From an uncultured Lachnospiraceae bacterium (lineage in GTDB: Bacteria > Bacillota > Clostridia > Lachnospirales > Lachnospiraceae), in contig CAUCOL010000005.1 of assembly GCA_958444395.1 (NCBI GenBank), positions 1 through 15,579 of the forward strand: a stretch of DNA of 15,579 bases, given 5' to 3'. Shown here in pieces: positions 1 to 10,800 of this stretch (positions are counted from its first letter, which is position 1; each line of letters begins with the position of its first letter). The translations under genes were made by a program, and so were the position numbers. The notes below the pieces were generated by a model that worked only from the letters and a program-made list of their open reading frames with translations, was not told the DNA's origin and did not search any database.

Positions 1-2583
1 GATTATGCAAGCGTATATACCATGGAGGTAGTAGATAAATATATAAAGGACAATATCACAGAAGGAATGACGGATGATGAACTGGCAGACGCAATTGCAC
101 GTTTTCCGGCATGCTATGAATACAGTGTGGATTATTCCGATCTGACCAACATGGTGATCTATGGAAAAGGAGATTGCTGGTCGAGTGTAAATGCAATCGT
201 GAACATGGCAAAGAGGATGGGCTTTAAAGCATGGGGGAGACATGCCGAAAAGGATCCGGGAGCAGGATCGGCACATGCCAATGCGATGGTTCAGATCCAT
301 GACAGCCTGTATGAACTGGAGTCAGGCTATAATTTGCCGAAAAAAGACGGTTATCGTCCTTATACCGTGAAGCCTCGTAAATCGTTGTTCAGTTATCGTC
401 TGAATGAAGACAAGGAGGTATTGATCTGGCAGTATGATGGCGAAGATACGACAGGGACGCTGGAGATACCGGCTTCGATCGATGGAAAGCCGGTGGTAGA
501 TATCAATGAGGTTTCATTTCGTGGGAATGAGTTTTCCAGGATTATTCTGCCGGACACGATCAAAAGGATCGGGGACTTTGCATTTACCGGATGCAAGCAG
601 TTGGAAGAAGTAAACATACCGGCCTCTGTTATTAAGATCGGACAAGGTATTTTTACAGAGTGTGATAAGCTGAATACCCTGACGTTTGCACAGGAGAATC
701 AAAGCTTTTCCTATGAAAATGGTCTGCTGTGTACCAAAGATGGAAGGGAGCTTGTCACGGTAGTCGGTGTGACCGATCTTGTGGTGCCGACTACGGTGCG
801 GCGGATTCGTCCGTACGCAATGTATTGCAATGACAATCTGCGAAGTGTGAAGTTGCCATCGATCATTAAGGAGATTGGTGAGGCATGCATGGCGAAGTGC
901 GAGAACCTGATCCGTGTCGAGCTGGCGGACGGGATTAAGAAGATCCCGAAGTATGCTTTTATGGAGGATTATGCACTAAAGATGGTTGAGATCCCTGCAA
1001 CGGTGACGCAGATGGACATGTTTGCTTTCTTAGGATGTCAGACATTGGTGAAAGTATATTTCCGGGGCAGTGCACCGCATTTTGGAGAAACTGTAGACGG
1101 GATAGAATATGACCGTACCTTTTATGGCAATACGATCGAGGCATATTATCCGGCGGGAGATACCAGCTGGGATGAGACAGCGCTTGGCACGCATGATGCA
1201 ACGAAAATGACCTGGAGCAGTTGGGATCCCAAAGCGGTGGTCTCTTTAGAGGATGCCGAGATCACACTGGAGAAGACAGAGTATGATTATACAGGCAGCG
1301 GAGTCGAAGCAGGTGCTGTAGTTACATGGCATGGAAAGACGCTGACCGCCGGTACGGATTATGTGATAAGCTATTATCATAATGTAAATGTGGGAACAGC
1401 ATATATGATGGTTCAGGGCTGTGGTGCTTATACAGGTACAGCACAGCAGTCTTATACGATCATAAAGTCAAAGCCACGGATCAATGTATTGCTGGAAGAT
1501 ACAAAGATTGATGTCGGCGAGACGTTTACCTTCTACTCTGTAGCACCAGATGGCTGCACCTATACCTCGTTGACACCGGATCTGATCTCGGTCGATGAAA
1601 AGGGTGTAATGACTGCTTTAGCACCGGGATATGCAAAGGTTAAAGTGGCGTATCCGGGAGACGAGAATTATCTGGAGACGAGCGTGACCGTGAATATGTG
1701 GATCCTGCTAAATGGTCAGTACGTTTACCCGACGGCAACACCGACCATCACACCGACAGCTGTTCCGTCAATGCAGCCGACAGCCTCTCCGACGAGTAAG
1801 CCATCGCAGACACCGTGGTATGTGGTTACGAACACACCGAATCCGACAGCGAGCCCATCCACAAATCCGACAGTGAGCCCATCCACAAATCCGACAGTGA
1901 GCCAGACACCGGCTGTCACAGATCAGATTCCACAGGAGTCGGTACAGCCGAGCCGGAATCCACAGCCAAGTAAGAACCCGCAGCCGGATCCGGATCCTAC
2001 TGTCGAGCCGAGTCAGACGCCAAAGAGCAGCCAGCAGCCTGCTGTGAGCCAGACACCGGGGACGGGCAGTCAGCAGTCAGCCGGCAGCGAGCCTGCGGCA
2101 AGCGGTAAGCCGTCGCAGATTACGAAGACCACAGGGACACCGTCTGCGACAGATGGTTCCTCAGGAAATAAAACCTCTACGGCGTCCAGAGTGCATGTTG
2201 GTCAGAATGTTACATATAAGAATGCAAAATATCGTGTAACCGGAAGTGATACCGTTACATTCCGGGGGATCGTAAAGGGCAAAAGCGTTGTGATCCCGGA
2301 TAGCATTAAGATCAATGGAAAGAAGTATAAAGTAACATCGATCTATGCAAAAGCATGCCGGAAGAATACAAAGATTACAAAATTAGTGATCGGTAAGAAC
2401 ATACAAAAAATAGGAAAAGAGGCCTTCCTTAAATGCAGGAAATTAAAGAAGATTCAGTGTAAAACTAGTCTTCTTACACAGGAGGACATTGAAGACAATG
2501 TATTTAAGGGAATTGCAAAGAAAGCTGTCCTAAAAGCACCAAAAGGGCAGCAGGCCAATTATAAAAAATGGTTTGGTCTCTAA
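1..2583 (+). CDS. Secreted transglutaminase-like / leucine-rich-repeat / Ig-like surface protein (5' end outside window)
   Basis: The reading frame is open from base 1, and the first ATG (22) has no ribosome binding site, so the true start and signal peptide lie upstream. Numbering from that ATG: residues 1-105 resemble a transglutaminase-like cysteine-protease core, with Cys52 in GDCWSS, His85 in SAHANAMV and an acidic residue (Glu98 or Glu100) where the third triad residue is expected. Residues about 125-380 are BspA-type leucine-rich repeats (pattern IGxxAFxxCxxLxxVxIP). About 408-485 is an Ig-like repeat with the GTDYVISYYHNVNVGTA signature, and 487-565 is BIG2-like. Residues 573-720 are a P/T/S-rich linker. 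Residues 724-853 are a Lys-rich LRR module shared with the 2043-residue protein downstream. No LPXTG motif or C-terminal membrane anchor is visible. The likely role is a surface adhesin or peptidoglycan/protein-modifying factor; enzymatic activity is inferred only. Confidence 0.85.
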   Translation, partial: DYASVYTMEVVDKYIKDNITEGMTDDELADAIARFPACYEYSVDYSDLTNMVIYGKGDCWSSVNAIVNMAKRMGFKAWGRHAEKDPGAGSAHANAMVQIHDSLYELESGYNLPKKDGYRPYTVKPRKSLFSYRLNEDKEVLIWQYDGEDTTGTLEIPASIDGKPVVDINEVSFRGNEFSRIILPDTIKRIGDFAFTGCKQLEEVNIPASVIKIGQGIFTECDKLNTLTFAQENQSFSYENGLLCTKDGRELVTVVGVTDLVVPTTVRRIRPYAMYCNDNLRSVKLPSIIKEIGEACMAKCENLIRVELADGIKKIPKYAFMEDYALKMVEIPATVTQMDMFAFLGCQTLVKVYFRGSAPHFGETVDGIEYDRTFYGNTIEAYYPAGDTSWDETALGTHDATKMTWSSWDPKAVVSLEDAEITLEKTEYDYTGSGVEAGAVVTWHGKTLTAGTDYVISYYHNVNVGTAYMMVQGCGAYTGTAQQSYTIIKSKPRINVLLEDTKIDVGETFTFYSVAPDGCTYTSLTPDLISVDEKGVMTALAPGYAKVKVAYPGDENYLETSVTVNMWILLNGQYVYPTATPTITPTAVPSMQPTASPTSKPSQTPWYVVTNTPNPTASPSTNPTVSPSTNPTVSQTPAVTDQIPQESVQPSRNPQPSKNPQPDPDPTVEPSQTPKSSQQPAVSQTPGTGSQQSAGSEPAASGKPSQITKTTGTPSATDGSSGNKTSTASRVHVGQNVTYKNAKYRVTGSDTVTFRGIVKGKSVVIPDSIKINGKKYKVTSIYAKACRKNTKITKLVIGKNIQKIGKEAFLKCRKLKKIQCKTSLLTQEDIEDNVFKGIAKKAVLKAPKGQQANYKKWFGL
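1843..1903 (+). repeat. 24-bp tandem repeat inside P/T/S linker
   Basis: Two full 24-base units (1843-1866 and 1867-1890, differing by one C/T) plus 13 bases of a third encode the repeated peptide PTxSPSTN of the linker. Near-identity at the DNA level suggests recent slippage, so the linker length probably varies between strains. Confidence 0.85.
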
Positions 2584-2604
2584 AAAACTTCACCCCCTCA
2601 AGCA

Positions 2605-2637
2605 AAGGAAGCTGTACAGGATCTGTGCAGCTTCCTT
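2605..2637 (+). terminator. Long hairpin after the transglutaminase-like gene
   Basis: A 15-bp stem (2605-2619 with 2623-2637, one G-T pair) with a 3-base loop starts 21 bases after the stop codon. The following run is T-poor (AATCTTATGG), so this could be a weak or Rho-assisted terminator, or an mRNA 3'-end stabiliser. The hairpin is certain; its function is inferred. Confidence 0.65.
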
Positions 2638-2708
2638 AATCTTATGGGTAAATATGTACAAAAGAAGAGGGATGAAATAATGTGCATGGTGGAATATGAA
2701 CAAAGTGT

Positions 2709-2726
2709 TACGTAAACGATTACGTA
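2709..2726. promoter_or_regulatory. LacI-family-type operator palindrome
   Basis: TACGTAA and TTACGTA arms are separated by 4 bases. The inner 14-mer CGTAAACGATTACG (2711-2724) has the central CG and the GTAA/TTAC arms typical of LacI/CcpA-family sites, and fits the loose cre pattern TGNAANCGNTNNCA at all but the first and last positions. It ends a few bases before the -35 box of the next gene, about 48 bases upstream of the expected transcription start. That position suits an activator or a roadblock at RNA polymerase's upstream contact. The cognate regulator is not in the window. Confidence 0.5.
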
Positions 2727-2730
2727 TTCA

Positions 2731-2759
2731 TTGCAAATGAAAAATTGGTATGCTATAAT
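2731..2759 (+). promoter_or_regulatory. Promoter, extended -10 type
   Basis: The -35 box TTGCAA (2731-2736), a 17-base spacer and TATAAT (2754-2759) preceded by TG at 2751-2752 form a near-consensus sigma-A promoter. Transcription should begin near 2766, leaving an 80-90 base untranslated leader before the ATG at 2850. It is the only clear promoter for the two downstream surface-protein genes. Confidence 0.75.
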
Positions 2760-2836
2760 TTTTTCGATAAGCGTAGTTTGCAGAGTTTCTGCACACTCAC
2801 AGGAGCAGAGGTATCTGTTTCGTGTGAAATTCAGGA

Positions 2837-2843
2837 AAAGGAG
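2837..2843 (+). promoter_or_regulatory. Ribosome binding site that fixes the start at 2850
   Basis: AAAGGAG lies 6 bases before ATG 2850, directly upstream of a clear signal peptide. The in-frame ATG at 2745 lies upstream of the -10 box, so it would not be transcribed from this promoter. Confidence 0.85.
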
Positions 2844-2849
2844 TACCAT

Positions 2850-4772
2850 ATGAGAAAAACGAAAAAAGTTTTAGCTCTTGCGCTTAGTGCGGCCATGGTT
2901 GTTTCGGCTTTTTCGGGTGTTGAGACGGCACAGGCAGCAGCGAAAACGAAGTTGAGCAAAACCAGGCTTACGGTAAAAGTAGGCAAAAAGACCAGCTTGA
3001 CGTTAAAAAATGTCAAGAAAAAGGACAAGAAAAAGGTTAAATGGAGCGTTGATAAGAAAAAGATCGTTTCCATCACAGTGAAAAACAAGAAAGCAGTTAC
3101 GATCAAAGGAAAAAAGGCTGGTAAAGCCAAGATTACAGCGAAGATCGGTAAGAAGAAATACAGCTGTACCGTAACCGTTAAAAAAGCAAGCACTAAGAAG
3201 ACAACGACTACGAAGAAACCGGCATCTTCCGGTGCTGTCTCAGCGACTGCAAGCAGCGCACCGGGACAGAAGGATTCGTTACTTTTTAATCCGACGCAGG
3301 CACCGTCAGGTGTACAGAAGCCGGCAGTCCGTGTGACGGCACAGCCGACAGGAACACCATTGCCGCTGAATACAGCGATTGATGCAGGAGATCCGACCGG
3401 CGATCGCGGAGAGCCACAGCCGGTCCGCAGTCCATTCACACTGCCAAGTATGGAACCAGGGGATGTACTGAACGGGACAGCGAAGCCTGCACTGACAGCA
3501 CAGCCGGTGACGACAGCCAGCGTGACAGCGGATGTACAGGTATCCGGTACACTGGAAAAGAACGGCAAGGCATGGAGCTATCAGAGCGTATATTTCTATC
3601 AGAAGGATGACCGTTTCTCAATGATGGAGTTTACGGAATCAGAGGGTGATTTCAGCTGTCGTCTGAAAGGAAGCGACGTCGGAGAGAAGTATATCGTTAA
3701 GATCAGAGTGAATGAAAAATATTTCACCATCGGTACATTGACCGTCTATCTGGATGCTTTGGATGATGTTACATTCAACTATGATGAAGATGCCGTAAAG
3801 AAAACGGCAGTTACAGCGTCTACGAAAGGAAGCATCACCGTAGGAGCAGAGCAGGAAAAACGTTGTCTGATCAAGCTGCCGGTGGAATATGAGGGATCTT
3901 TCTCCGTTAAGGTTGTATTAAAGGACAGCACATATATCAGAAAAGTATGTGCGACGATATACGATGAGGAAGGCAGTCCGATAACAGGCAATAATAGTTA
4001 TGATGACACGTTCTATCTTAATTATTATTATGCAACACCGGGCAATTATTATCTGGATCTGACACCGCTGGCATACGATGAGTATTACAGAGAGGATGTA
4101 GCGATCGATGCAGACTTCGAGGTGACTTACACAGCACCGGAAGAACCGACAGTAGACTGCACCGTATCCGGTAAGGTCTATCGAAATGGCGTATCTGTGG
4201 AGAACGAAAATATTTATTTCTATAAAGATGGCGTGGATACTCCGGAAAACCAGGATAAACTTTGGTCACCAAGTTTCTTTGTGTATTTACCTGGTACGGC
4301 TTCCGGCACACACTATACGGTTAAGGACGGGGACGGAGAATATCTCGGGGAATTTACCTTATATACAGAGGATATAGATAATATAATACTCCATGCAGGC
4401 TTTGATGCCGCAGTAAAGAGTGCGGTATCGGTAACAGCGGACGGCATTACAGAAGATCTGAAGGAGAGCACACCATACTGGCTGTGTTATCAGGTACCGG
4501 CCGATGCAGATGGCGAAAACTTTGTTCTTCGTGCCAATGCACTGGATCAGAACTGCAAATGGAGCTTCCAGGTATTTACAGACAAGGGAGAAGCAATAGA
4601 GGTTGAAGACGGTAGTTCCTATAGCACAATCGATTATAACTATACGATGCAGGAAGGTGTAACGACTTACTATATCCGTATCACACCGGAGAAAGATAGT
4701 ACATCTGACACATGGAGTACTGTGAAGGCTCAGATCAGTTGTAGCATTATGGCATCCGACAGTGATGAATAA
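2850..4772 (+). CDS. Exported 640-residue protein: BIG2-like domain plus duplicated beta module
   Basis: The start is set by AAAGGAG six bases upstream. Residues 1-30 are a signal peptide (basic MRKTKK, hydrophobic core, AQA-A cleavage). Residues 31-113 are a strongly basic bacterial Ig-like group 2 domain, and 114-228 a P/T/S-rich linker. Residues 229-428 and 437-634 are two copies of the same module. Each copy starts VSG-x3-NG, has a YFY strand, then TLYxxxxDDI-like and AVKxAVxVTA segments, followed by a beta-rich half ending in YYLDLTP or YYIRITP. The first half resembles carboxypeptidase-regulatory-like beta folds and the second half bacterial pre-peptidase C-terminal-like beta domains, but I do not recognise a named family. 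There are no catalytic motifs, LPXTG or membrane anchor. It probably forms an operon with the giant Ig-like gene 38 bases downstream. The basic domain may hold it to the anionic cell wall (inference). Confidence 0.9.
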   Translation: MRKTKKVLALALSAAMVVSAFSGVETAQAAAKTKLSKTRLTVKVGKKTSLTLKNVKKKDKKKVKWSVDKKKIVSITVKNKKAVTIKGKKAGKAKITAKIGKKKYSCTVTVKKASTKKTTTTKKPASSGAVSATASSAPGQKDSLLFNPTQAPSGVQKPAVRVTAQPTGTPLPLNTAIDAGDPTGDRGEPQPVRSPFTLPSMEPGDVLNGTAKPALTAQPVTTASVTADVQVSGTLEKNGKAWSYQSVYFYQKDDRFSMMEFTESEGDFSCRLKGSDVGEKYIVKIRVNEKYFTIGTLTVYLDALDDVTFNYDEDAVKKTAVTASTKGSITVGAEQEKRCLIKLPVEYEGSFSVKVVLKDSTYIRKVCATIYDEEGSPITGNNSYDDTFYLNYYYATPGNYYLDLTPLAYDEYYREDVAIDADFEVTYTAPEEPTVDCTVSGKVYRNGVSVENENIYFYKDGVDTPENQDKLWSPSFFVYLPGTASGTHYTVKDGDGEYLGEFTLYTEDIDNIILHAGFDAAVKSAVSVTADGITEDLKESTPYWLCYQVPADADGENFVLRANALDQNCKWSFQVFTDKGEAIEVEDGSSYSTIDYNYTMQEGVTTYYIRITPEKDSTSDTWSTVKAQISCSIMASDSDE

Positions 4773-4796
4773 ACCGATAAGACAGAATGAATAAAG

Positions 4797-4804
4797 AAAA
4801 GGAG
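4797..4804 (+). promoter_or_regulatory. Ribosome binding site that fixes the start at 4811
   Basis: AAAAGGAG lies 6 bases before ATG 4811. The in-frame ATG at 4787 has no such site, and starting there would put eight charged residues ahead of an otherwise standard signal peptide. Confidence 0.8.
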
Positions 4805-4810
4805 AACAGC

Positions 4811-7800
4811 ATGCGAAGTAAATCTAAGATATTAGCATATCTGTTGGCAGCAGCGATGGTTGTTACATCGGCACCTGCGAATGTAACCTTTGCATCGGCA
4901 AAGGAGACGACCCCGACTGAGAAAGCAGCCAAAAAAGATGTGTTTAGCTGGAATAAGGCATTTTACGATGAGCAGTCCAAAGACGATAGGAATAAGAACT
5001 ATTCCTATACAGTCAATGGATCAGAATTAACGACAGTCGAGAATTTCTATGGCAGTCAGATCGATACATACACAACGGTCGATGCAAATGATGCCATCTA
5101 CAAGACAGATGAAGAAGGCGATTATGTATACGATGAGGATGGAAACAAGATCGTATTACAGCGCAATGTGAATACAGAGCTGTCCGAGTTGAGTCCGGAG
5201 ATCCCAAGTGGCAGTGCGATCAGCCAACTGAGCTTTGATTACCAGTGGTATCAGGTAGGACAGGATGGCAAGGAAACAGAATTAGAGGGACAGCAGTCCA
5301 ACTATCTGTATCCGGCTGCAGAAGATCAGTATCTGAAAAACTCAGACGGAGATCGTACTTATATCTGTAAGTTGACATTGAATGAGATTACTTATAAGTA
5401 TCTTGATAAGAATGGAAATAACAGAAGGGGGTATTTCTCTCCGGATGGTTTTGACGATGAGGACGAGAGAATCGATACGCTGAATTTTGATATGACGTAT
5501 CGTTATACGTATCATTATGCGGGACCTACGGCAGCAGATTTTAAGAATGGCACCGTTGCGATCGATGATGTTGTTGCCGGTCTGGATAATAAAGACGGTG
5601 TTGCACATTACAGTGACTATGGGAAGGCGACAACTGCTGCCAGCGGTGATGCGATCTGGGGCAATGGAAGATCGAACGATGGTCTGGATGCAGGCATTTA
5701 TGCACAGGATCCGGATGAGGTAGAACTTCCGGAGAATGTTTCTACCGATAATGTTTGTTTCAAATATACCTGGAAAGCCTTTAATGCAGAGGGCAAGTCA
5801 GTAACTCTGAAAGATGGAATGAAGGATTTTACCCGTTACATCGGAACATTAAGAAAGCTGACGACCAAAGAAGTCTTTGATGGTAAAGTGGATGATGTCG
5901 CTTACTATCAGCTCGATGCAACGTATTATTACGGATATATTGAACTGGGTCAGTATACCAGAAGATACAATGTAAAATATACACCGTATGAAGTACAGGT
6001 TAAAAATGAAAACGGAAACATCGAGACAGCAAGGGATGAAGAACCGGTCGTATTACCTGTCCGTGACAATGGTAAGGTTACGATGAAGGTTTATAATGTC
6101 AATGTATTTGATACAGAGGTTGTATACAGCTATACGTATCAGTGGTATAAGGTATCTGCTGATGGCAAGGAGACAAAGCTGGACAATGAGACGACAGATG
6201 TATTAAAAGCAAAGATCACAGATCTTACTGATACTTATCACTGCCGTGTCACAGCAAAGGTGCGTTCGGCTTACAAGGATAAGGTATCTTATGCGATCGA
6301 TGCCGTATTCGGCTTTGCTTCAAAGGATGGCTATCTGGTAAAAGAGATCAGCAATACGAATAACAGCGTGCAGTTAAATGAAGAGACAGATCTTTTCATC
6401 AAGGCACTGGCAGATTCTAATTATAAGCTGTCTTATAAATGGGAGAAGCTGTCAGTAGAAGCAGCAACACAGAAAAATGAGAATACAGGTGCGGAAGAAG
6501 AAGGATACAAGGTTAAAGTAGAGACAGTTGGTACAGACAATGCGATCAAGGTCAAAGCAGAGACAGAGGATGACTTCGTAGGGGCACCAAGATATTGTAA
6601 AGCAGACGATTTCTTCACACTGGATGATTACAATGTATTTACTTTAGGGGCATACGCAAATTACAGACTGATCGTTACGACAGAAAAAGCCGGCGAGGAG
6701 CCTACAGAGTATACATATTATTTCAAGTTAAATGAGAAGCTCCCGGATCTAAGCATTGACAGTAACGACGGAACGATCGTTGCAGCCCGCGGTCAGGATA
6801 CGACATTATATGCCTATTCAAAGGAAATGTCCGGTTATACACTGAAAAAGAAATGGTATAAATATGTTACAACAAAGAACTGGACACGTAAGACATATGT
6901 AAATCCACGTCTGGCAGAAGCTGATGCAGCACCAACAGCTACACCGGATGCATCTGCTACAGCAGCACCGGAAGATGTACTGACTTGTGAGGATCCGGCA
7001 TACCAGGATACCAGTGCATATCATCTGGTCACAACCGATGAGGACAGCAGCTGGGGACATATGCACTTTGAGAAGGGCCCGGATGGAAAGAACCGTCCAT
7101 ATTGGATCAAATCCTATGAAGCAGCATATTACACAGAAGTATCCTCTAAGGACAATGGCGCTGAGTGCGTACTGGCCGGTATGAAGGGAAGCGCATACAA
7201 TGATGATGTCCTGGGTGAGTACATCATGGAAGCAAATCTGTTCCAAGGGGATGCAAAAACAGCACTTTCTTCACAGACCCTGCATTATGAAGTAACATAT
7301 GACTCTGATCTGAAGGTCTATGCGAAGAATAACGTCGTAAAGGCAGCTGCAGGAGCCGGTGCAGTATTACAGGTCGTTGCTTCCAACAATGATACAAAGG
7401 CTTATCCGATTACATATCAGTGGGCTAAGAAAAACGAAGAGGGCGAGTTCGTAGACATTGACGGAGCAGACGGTTCCGTATTGAAGTTAGAGGACATCAC
7501 AACAGATGACTATGGTATCTATGCCGTAACGGTGACAGATCCTGTCTATGGTGGTGAACTGAATCTGCAGGGGGATAAGACAATCCTTCTGGAGCTGCAG
7601 CCAAAAGCTGTAAAATTTATCGCATACACACCGAAGGATTCTTATTACACAGCATATATCGGTGATAAGCTGGTACTGAGAGCGGATACAGAGCTGGAAG
7701 AGGGCGTGAAACCATTCTATGCATGGTATCGCAGTGAAAAGGTTGCAGACAATACAATCGGTGAAACAGGTGACGACACAGATAACTGGGAACTGATCAA

Positions 7801-10800
7801 TGCAGATGACAGCACATATGAGCTGACCATCGGCAGTGAGGATGATTATACAGCATATCGCTGTGAGATGACATTCCTGACGATGAAGGGAAATGAAAAG
7901 GTATCTGTGACACAGGTATTTAACTTCTATGTAGAAGATGCATATTATTTCCAGCTGCAGAGACTGACACCGGCTATGCAGTATAAGAAGGTTGGTTCCA
8001 GCGCAACATATTCTGCAAAGGTACTGACAGATAATCCGGTGATCAAGGATACAGATGTAACCTATCAGTGGTATTACTATGATGAGGATCATAATCGCGT
8101 GGATATTGCCGGAGCAACGAAGGATACCTACACGATCAGTAAATTAACAGTAGAAGATTTCCGCACATTATATGTGGAGGCTTCTGTTGATAACAAGCAG
8201 GAGAAGTACACGGTCAACACAAGCTTCCAGACAAGACTTCAGAATGAAGCTACGCTGGATGAGGAGAGCAACGAACAGATCCTGAAAGCAAAGGTAGGTC
8301 AGAGCATTGATCTGATGAAACCGGTTATTAAAGACGGAGACGGCTTTAAGTGGACGTATCAGTGGTACTTTGGTTCTACCGAAGACGAAGATATTATCTA
8401 TGGAGCAGACAGTGCATCCTATACGATCAAAAATATCGGTGAAAATGAATTTGGTACCTATTATTGCCTGATCTACTGCGATGGTGCACCGTGGGATGTA
8501 TTCACATGCAGCGTGGAAGAGGACACAGACACAAGCCATATTCATGCAGAAGTAGCAGATGGCTATAAACAGAATGCAGAGGCAGTCATCGGAAGAAGCG
8601 CATCTTTCGCAGTATCTGCCGTATCCAGCGATAAGCTGGCACTGAAATATCAGTGGTACAAGGGGGATGAAGCAATCGGTGGTGCTACAGCATCTACTTA
8701 CAAGATTGATAAAGTAACACCAGCCAGCTTCGGAACATACAGTTGTGAAGTGATGGATGAGAATGGTCGTCATGCATTCGTAGGGTTCTCACTGAGCAGA
8801 ACATACGAGCTGAAGGCAGAGACAGATGCTTACTATCTGGAAAATACGATCGGCTATGAAGTAACGATCGGCGGCAATCAGACATTAACAGCCAATGCAA
8901 GCTGTGCACCGGAATATACACTGTATTATCAGTGGTATAAACTGAATACGGAAAAGGATGTCTGGGAACCGATTGAAAATGCAACTGCTAAGACATTAGA
9001 TGTCGCAAACATTTCAAATGAAGATCTGGGTTCATATAAATGTGAAGCATACGTGATCGATGATGGTGCACAGATCTACAGCGAGTTAGTATTCTACTAT
9101 CAGTTATATGTAGATACCGGACTGGTCGTTGTACCGGATTATGAGTATGTTCTGGCACAGGCAGATGGCTCTGTAAAGATGCATGTACAGGCAAAAGCAA
9201 ATGCAGATCAGATGATCGCTTATGAGTGGAGCAAGCTGACAGAGGTTGAGGATACAGATATCGACGATGACTATTGGAACGATGTGGCAAAGGCAACACC
9301 AAGACCAACACAGAATGGTTCCGATGCAGCCGCATTCTATACAGCACCTCCTGCAACCGCAGAACCTTTCAGTGAGCAGAGTGCTGCACAGAACCTGGAT
9401 GGTCAGGATGTTGCAGTTTACAGCAATTCCGGTGTAACATATGAGTATAAGACGATCGCAGGAGCAGCCGGTGATACATTTACGCTGCCGGCGATCAAGA
9501 ATGATGATTATGGTACGTATCGTTGTGTCGTATATACGAGTGGTGAGGTCTATACATATTACTTCTATCTGAATGCATACTATATGGTGACAACAGACAG
9601 AGGCGATGCAGACAATGTATATGTCAGCTCCGTATATGATCAGAACGGAACGAGCTATAGCAGAAACAATGTCGGAATAAACGACAGCAACGCAGTCTAT
9701 GCAGAAGAAGGCGATACAGTAACCGTTAAGGCACAGATCCTGAATGCTGCAACTGATATGGATTACACCTATGAGTGGTATGCGCAGCAGCCGGTAACAG
9801 GTACATTACGGAAAGTACAGGCAGATGCACACGCAGCATCCATCACACAGACCGTACCAAAGATGGGCTGGAGTGACAGAAGTCTGGGCGATACAGATAC
9901 TACGGCAAAAGAGTATGCAACACAGAACATGAAATTTGGTGTCAAGATCTCTGCGACAGCGAAAGATTCAACAGCAGCAGCTTCCGAAGAGGATGACAAT
10001 GTAGTATATGACTCCGTCGCTAAGAATGCCTATGGCTATGTCAAAGTAATCTCACCGGTTACCTATGACAACAGCAAATTCCCGGAGACAACACATCCAT
10101 TTAACCAGGTATACAATGTAAGCGGATTTACACTGCCAAACGATGGCACCTACCGCATCACATTCAGTAAGGATACGGATGTAAGCGTTCGCGTTGTGGA
10201 TGATAAGGGAACGCCACATTATCCGGATTACGAAGAGGGCAAATTTGTCACAAAGGATTCCAGCGAGATCGTGGAAGTATCCGGCAGCAAGGCAATCTTT
10301 ATCACCGATGGCAATGAATCACCTGCAAAATACGGTTATAAAGTAACAGCGATCCAGAAGATCGCAGGCAAAGATGGTAAACCGGTTAGTGGTTCTACTG
10401 AGGTAGCAACCGGTGTAGCATCTGCCGGTGCGATTAAGAAGGGCGTAAAGGTAACCGCAAAGAAACTGATCTACAAGGTGACAAAGGTTTCCAAGAAAAA
10501 CGGAACGGTTGCTTTGGTTGGCGTCAATGCAAAAGCAAAGAAGACTATGAAGAAGATCAGTGTACCGGCTACGTTAAAGATCAGCGGTCTGACATATAAG
10601 GTGACAGCGGTCAATGCAAAAGCAGTGAATAAGCTGCCGAAGCTGACCAGTGTAACGATTGGAAATAATGTTACGACGATCGGAGCATCTGCCTTTGCCA
10701 ATAATGCGAAGCTTACTTCCGTCACTGTCGGCAAGAAAGTGAAGACGATCGGAGCACAGGCATTTGGCGGAGATAAGAAGTTAAAGAAGATCACGTTAAA

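Noticed and set aside
1843..1903. CRISPR-like array
   Set aside because: The 24-base repeats are contiguous, in frame and encode the linker peptide; there are no spacers. No CRISPR array was seen elsewhere in the window.
2745..2849. Earlier ATG at 2745 as the start of the 640-residue protein
   Set aside because: It lies upstream of the -10 box and adds 35 residues ahead of a normal signal peptide; the site at 2850 has a proper ribosome binding site.
2831..3568. 245-codon open frame on the minus strand
   Set aside because: It is the antisense of the Lys-rich BIG2 domain and linker: AAG/AAA codons read as CTT/TTT, giving a Phe/Leu/Val-rich pseudo-protein with no ribosome binding site.
7487..8773. 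Two 201-codon open frames on the minus strand (7487-8092 and 8168-8773)
   Set aside because: They are rich in Ile/Cys/His, lie wholly within the giant Ig-like gene and have no start signals. The plus frame has continuous repeat structure.
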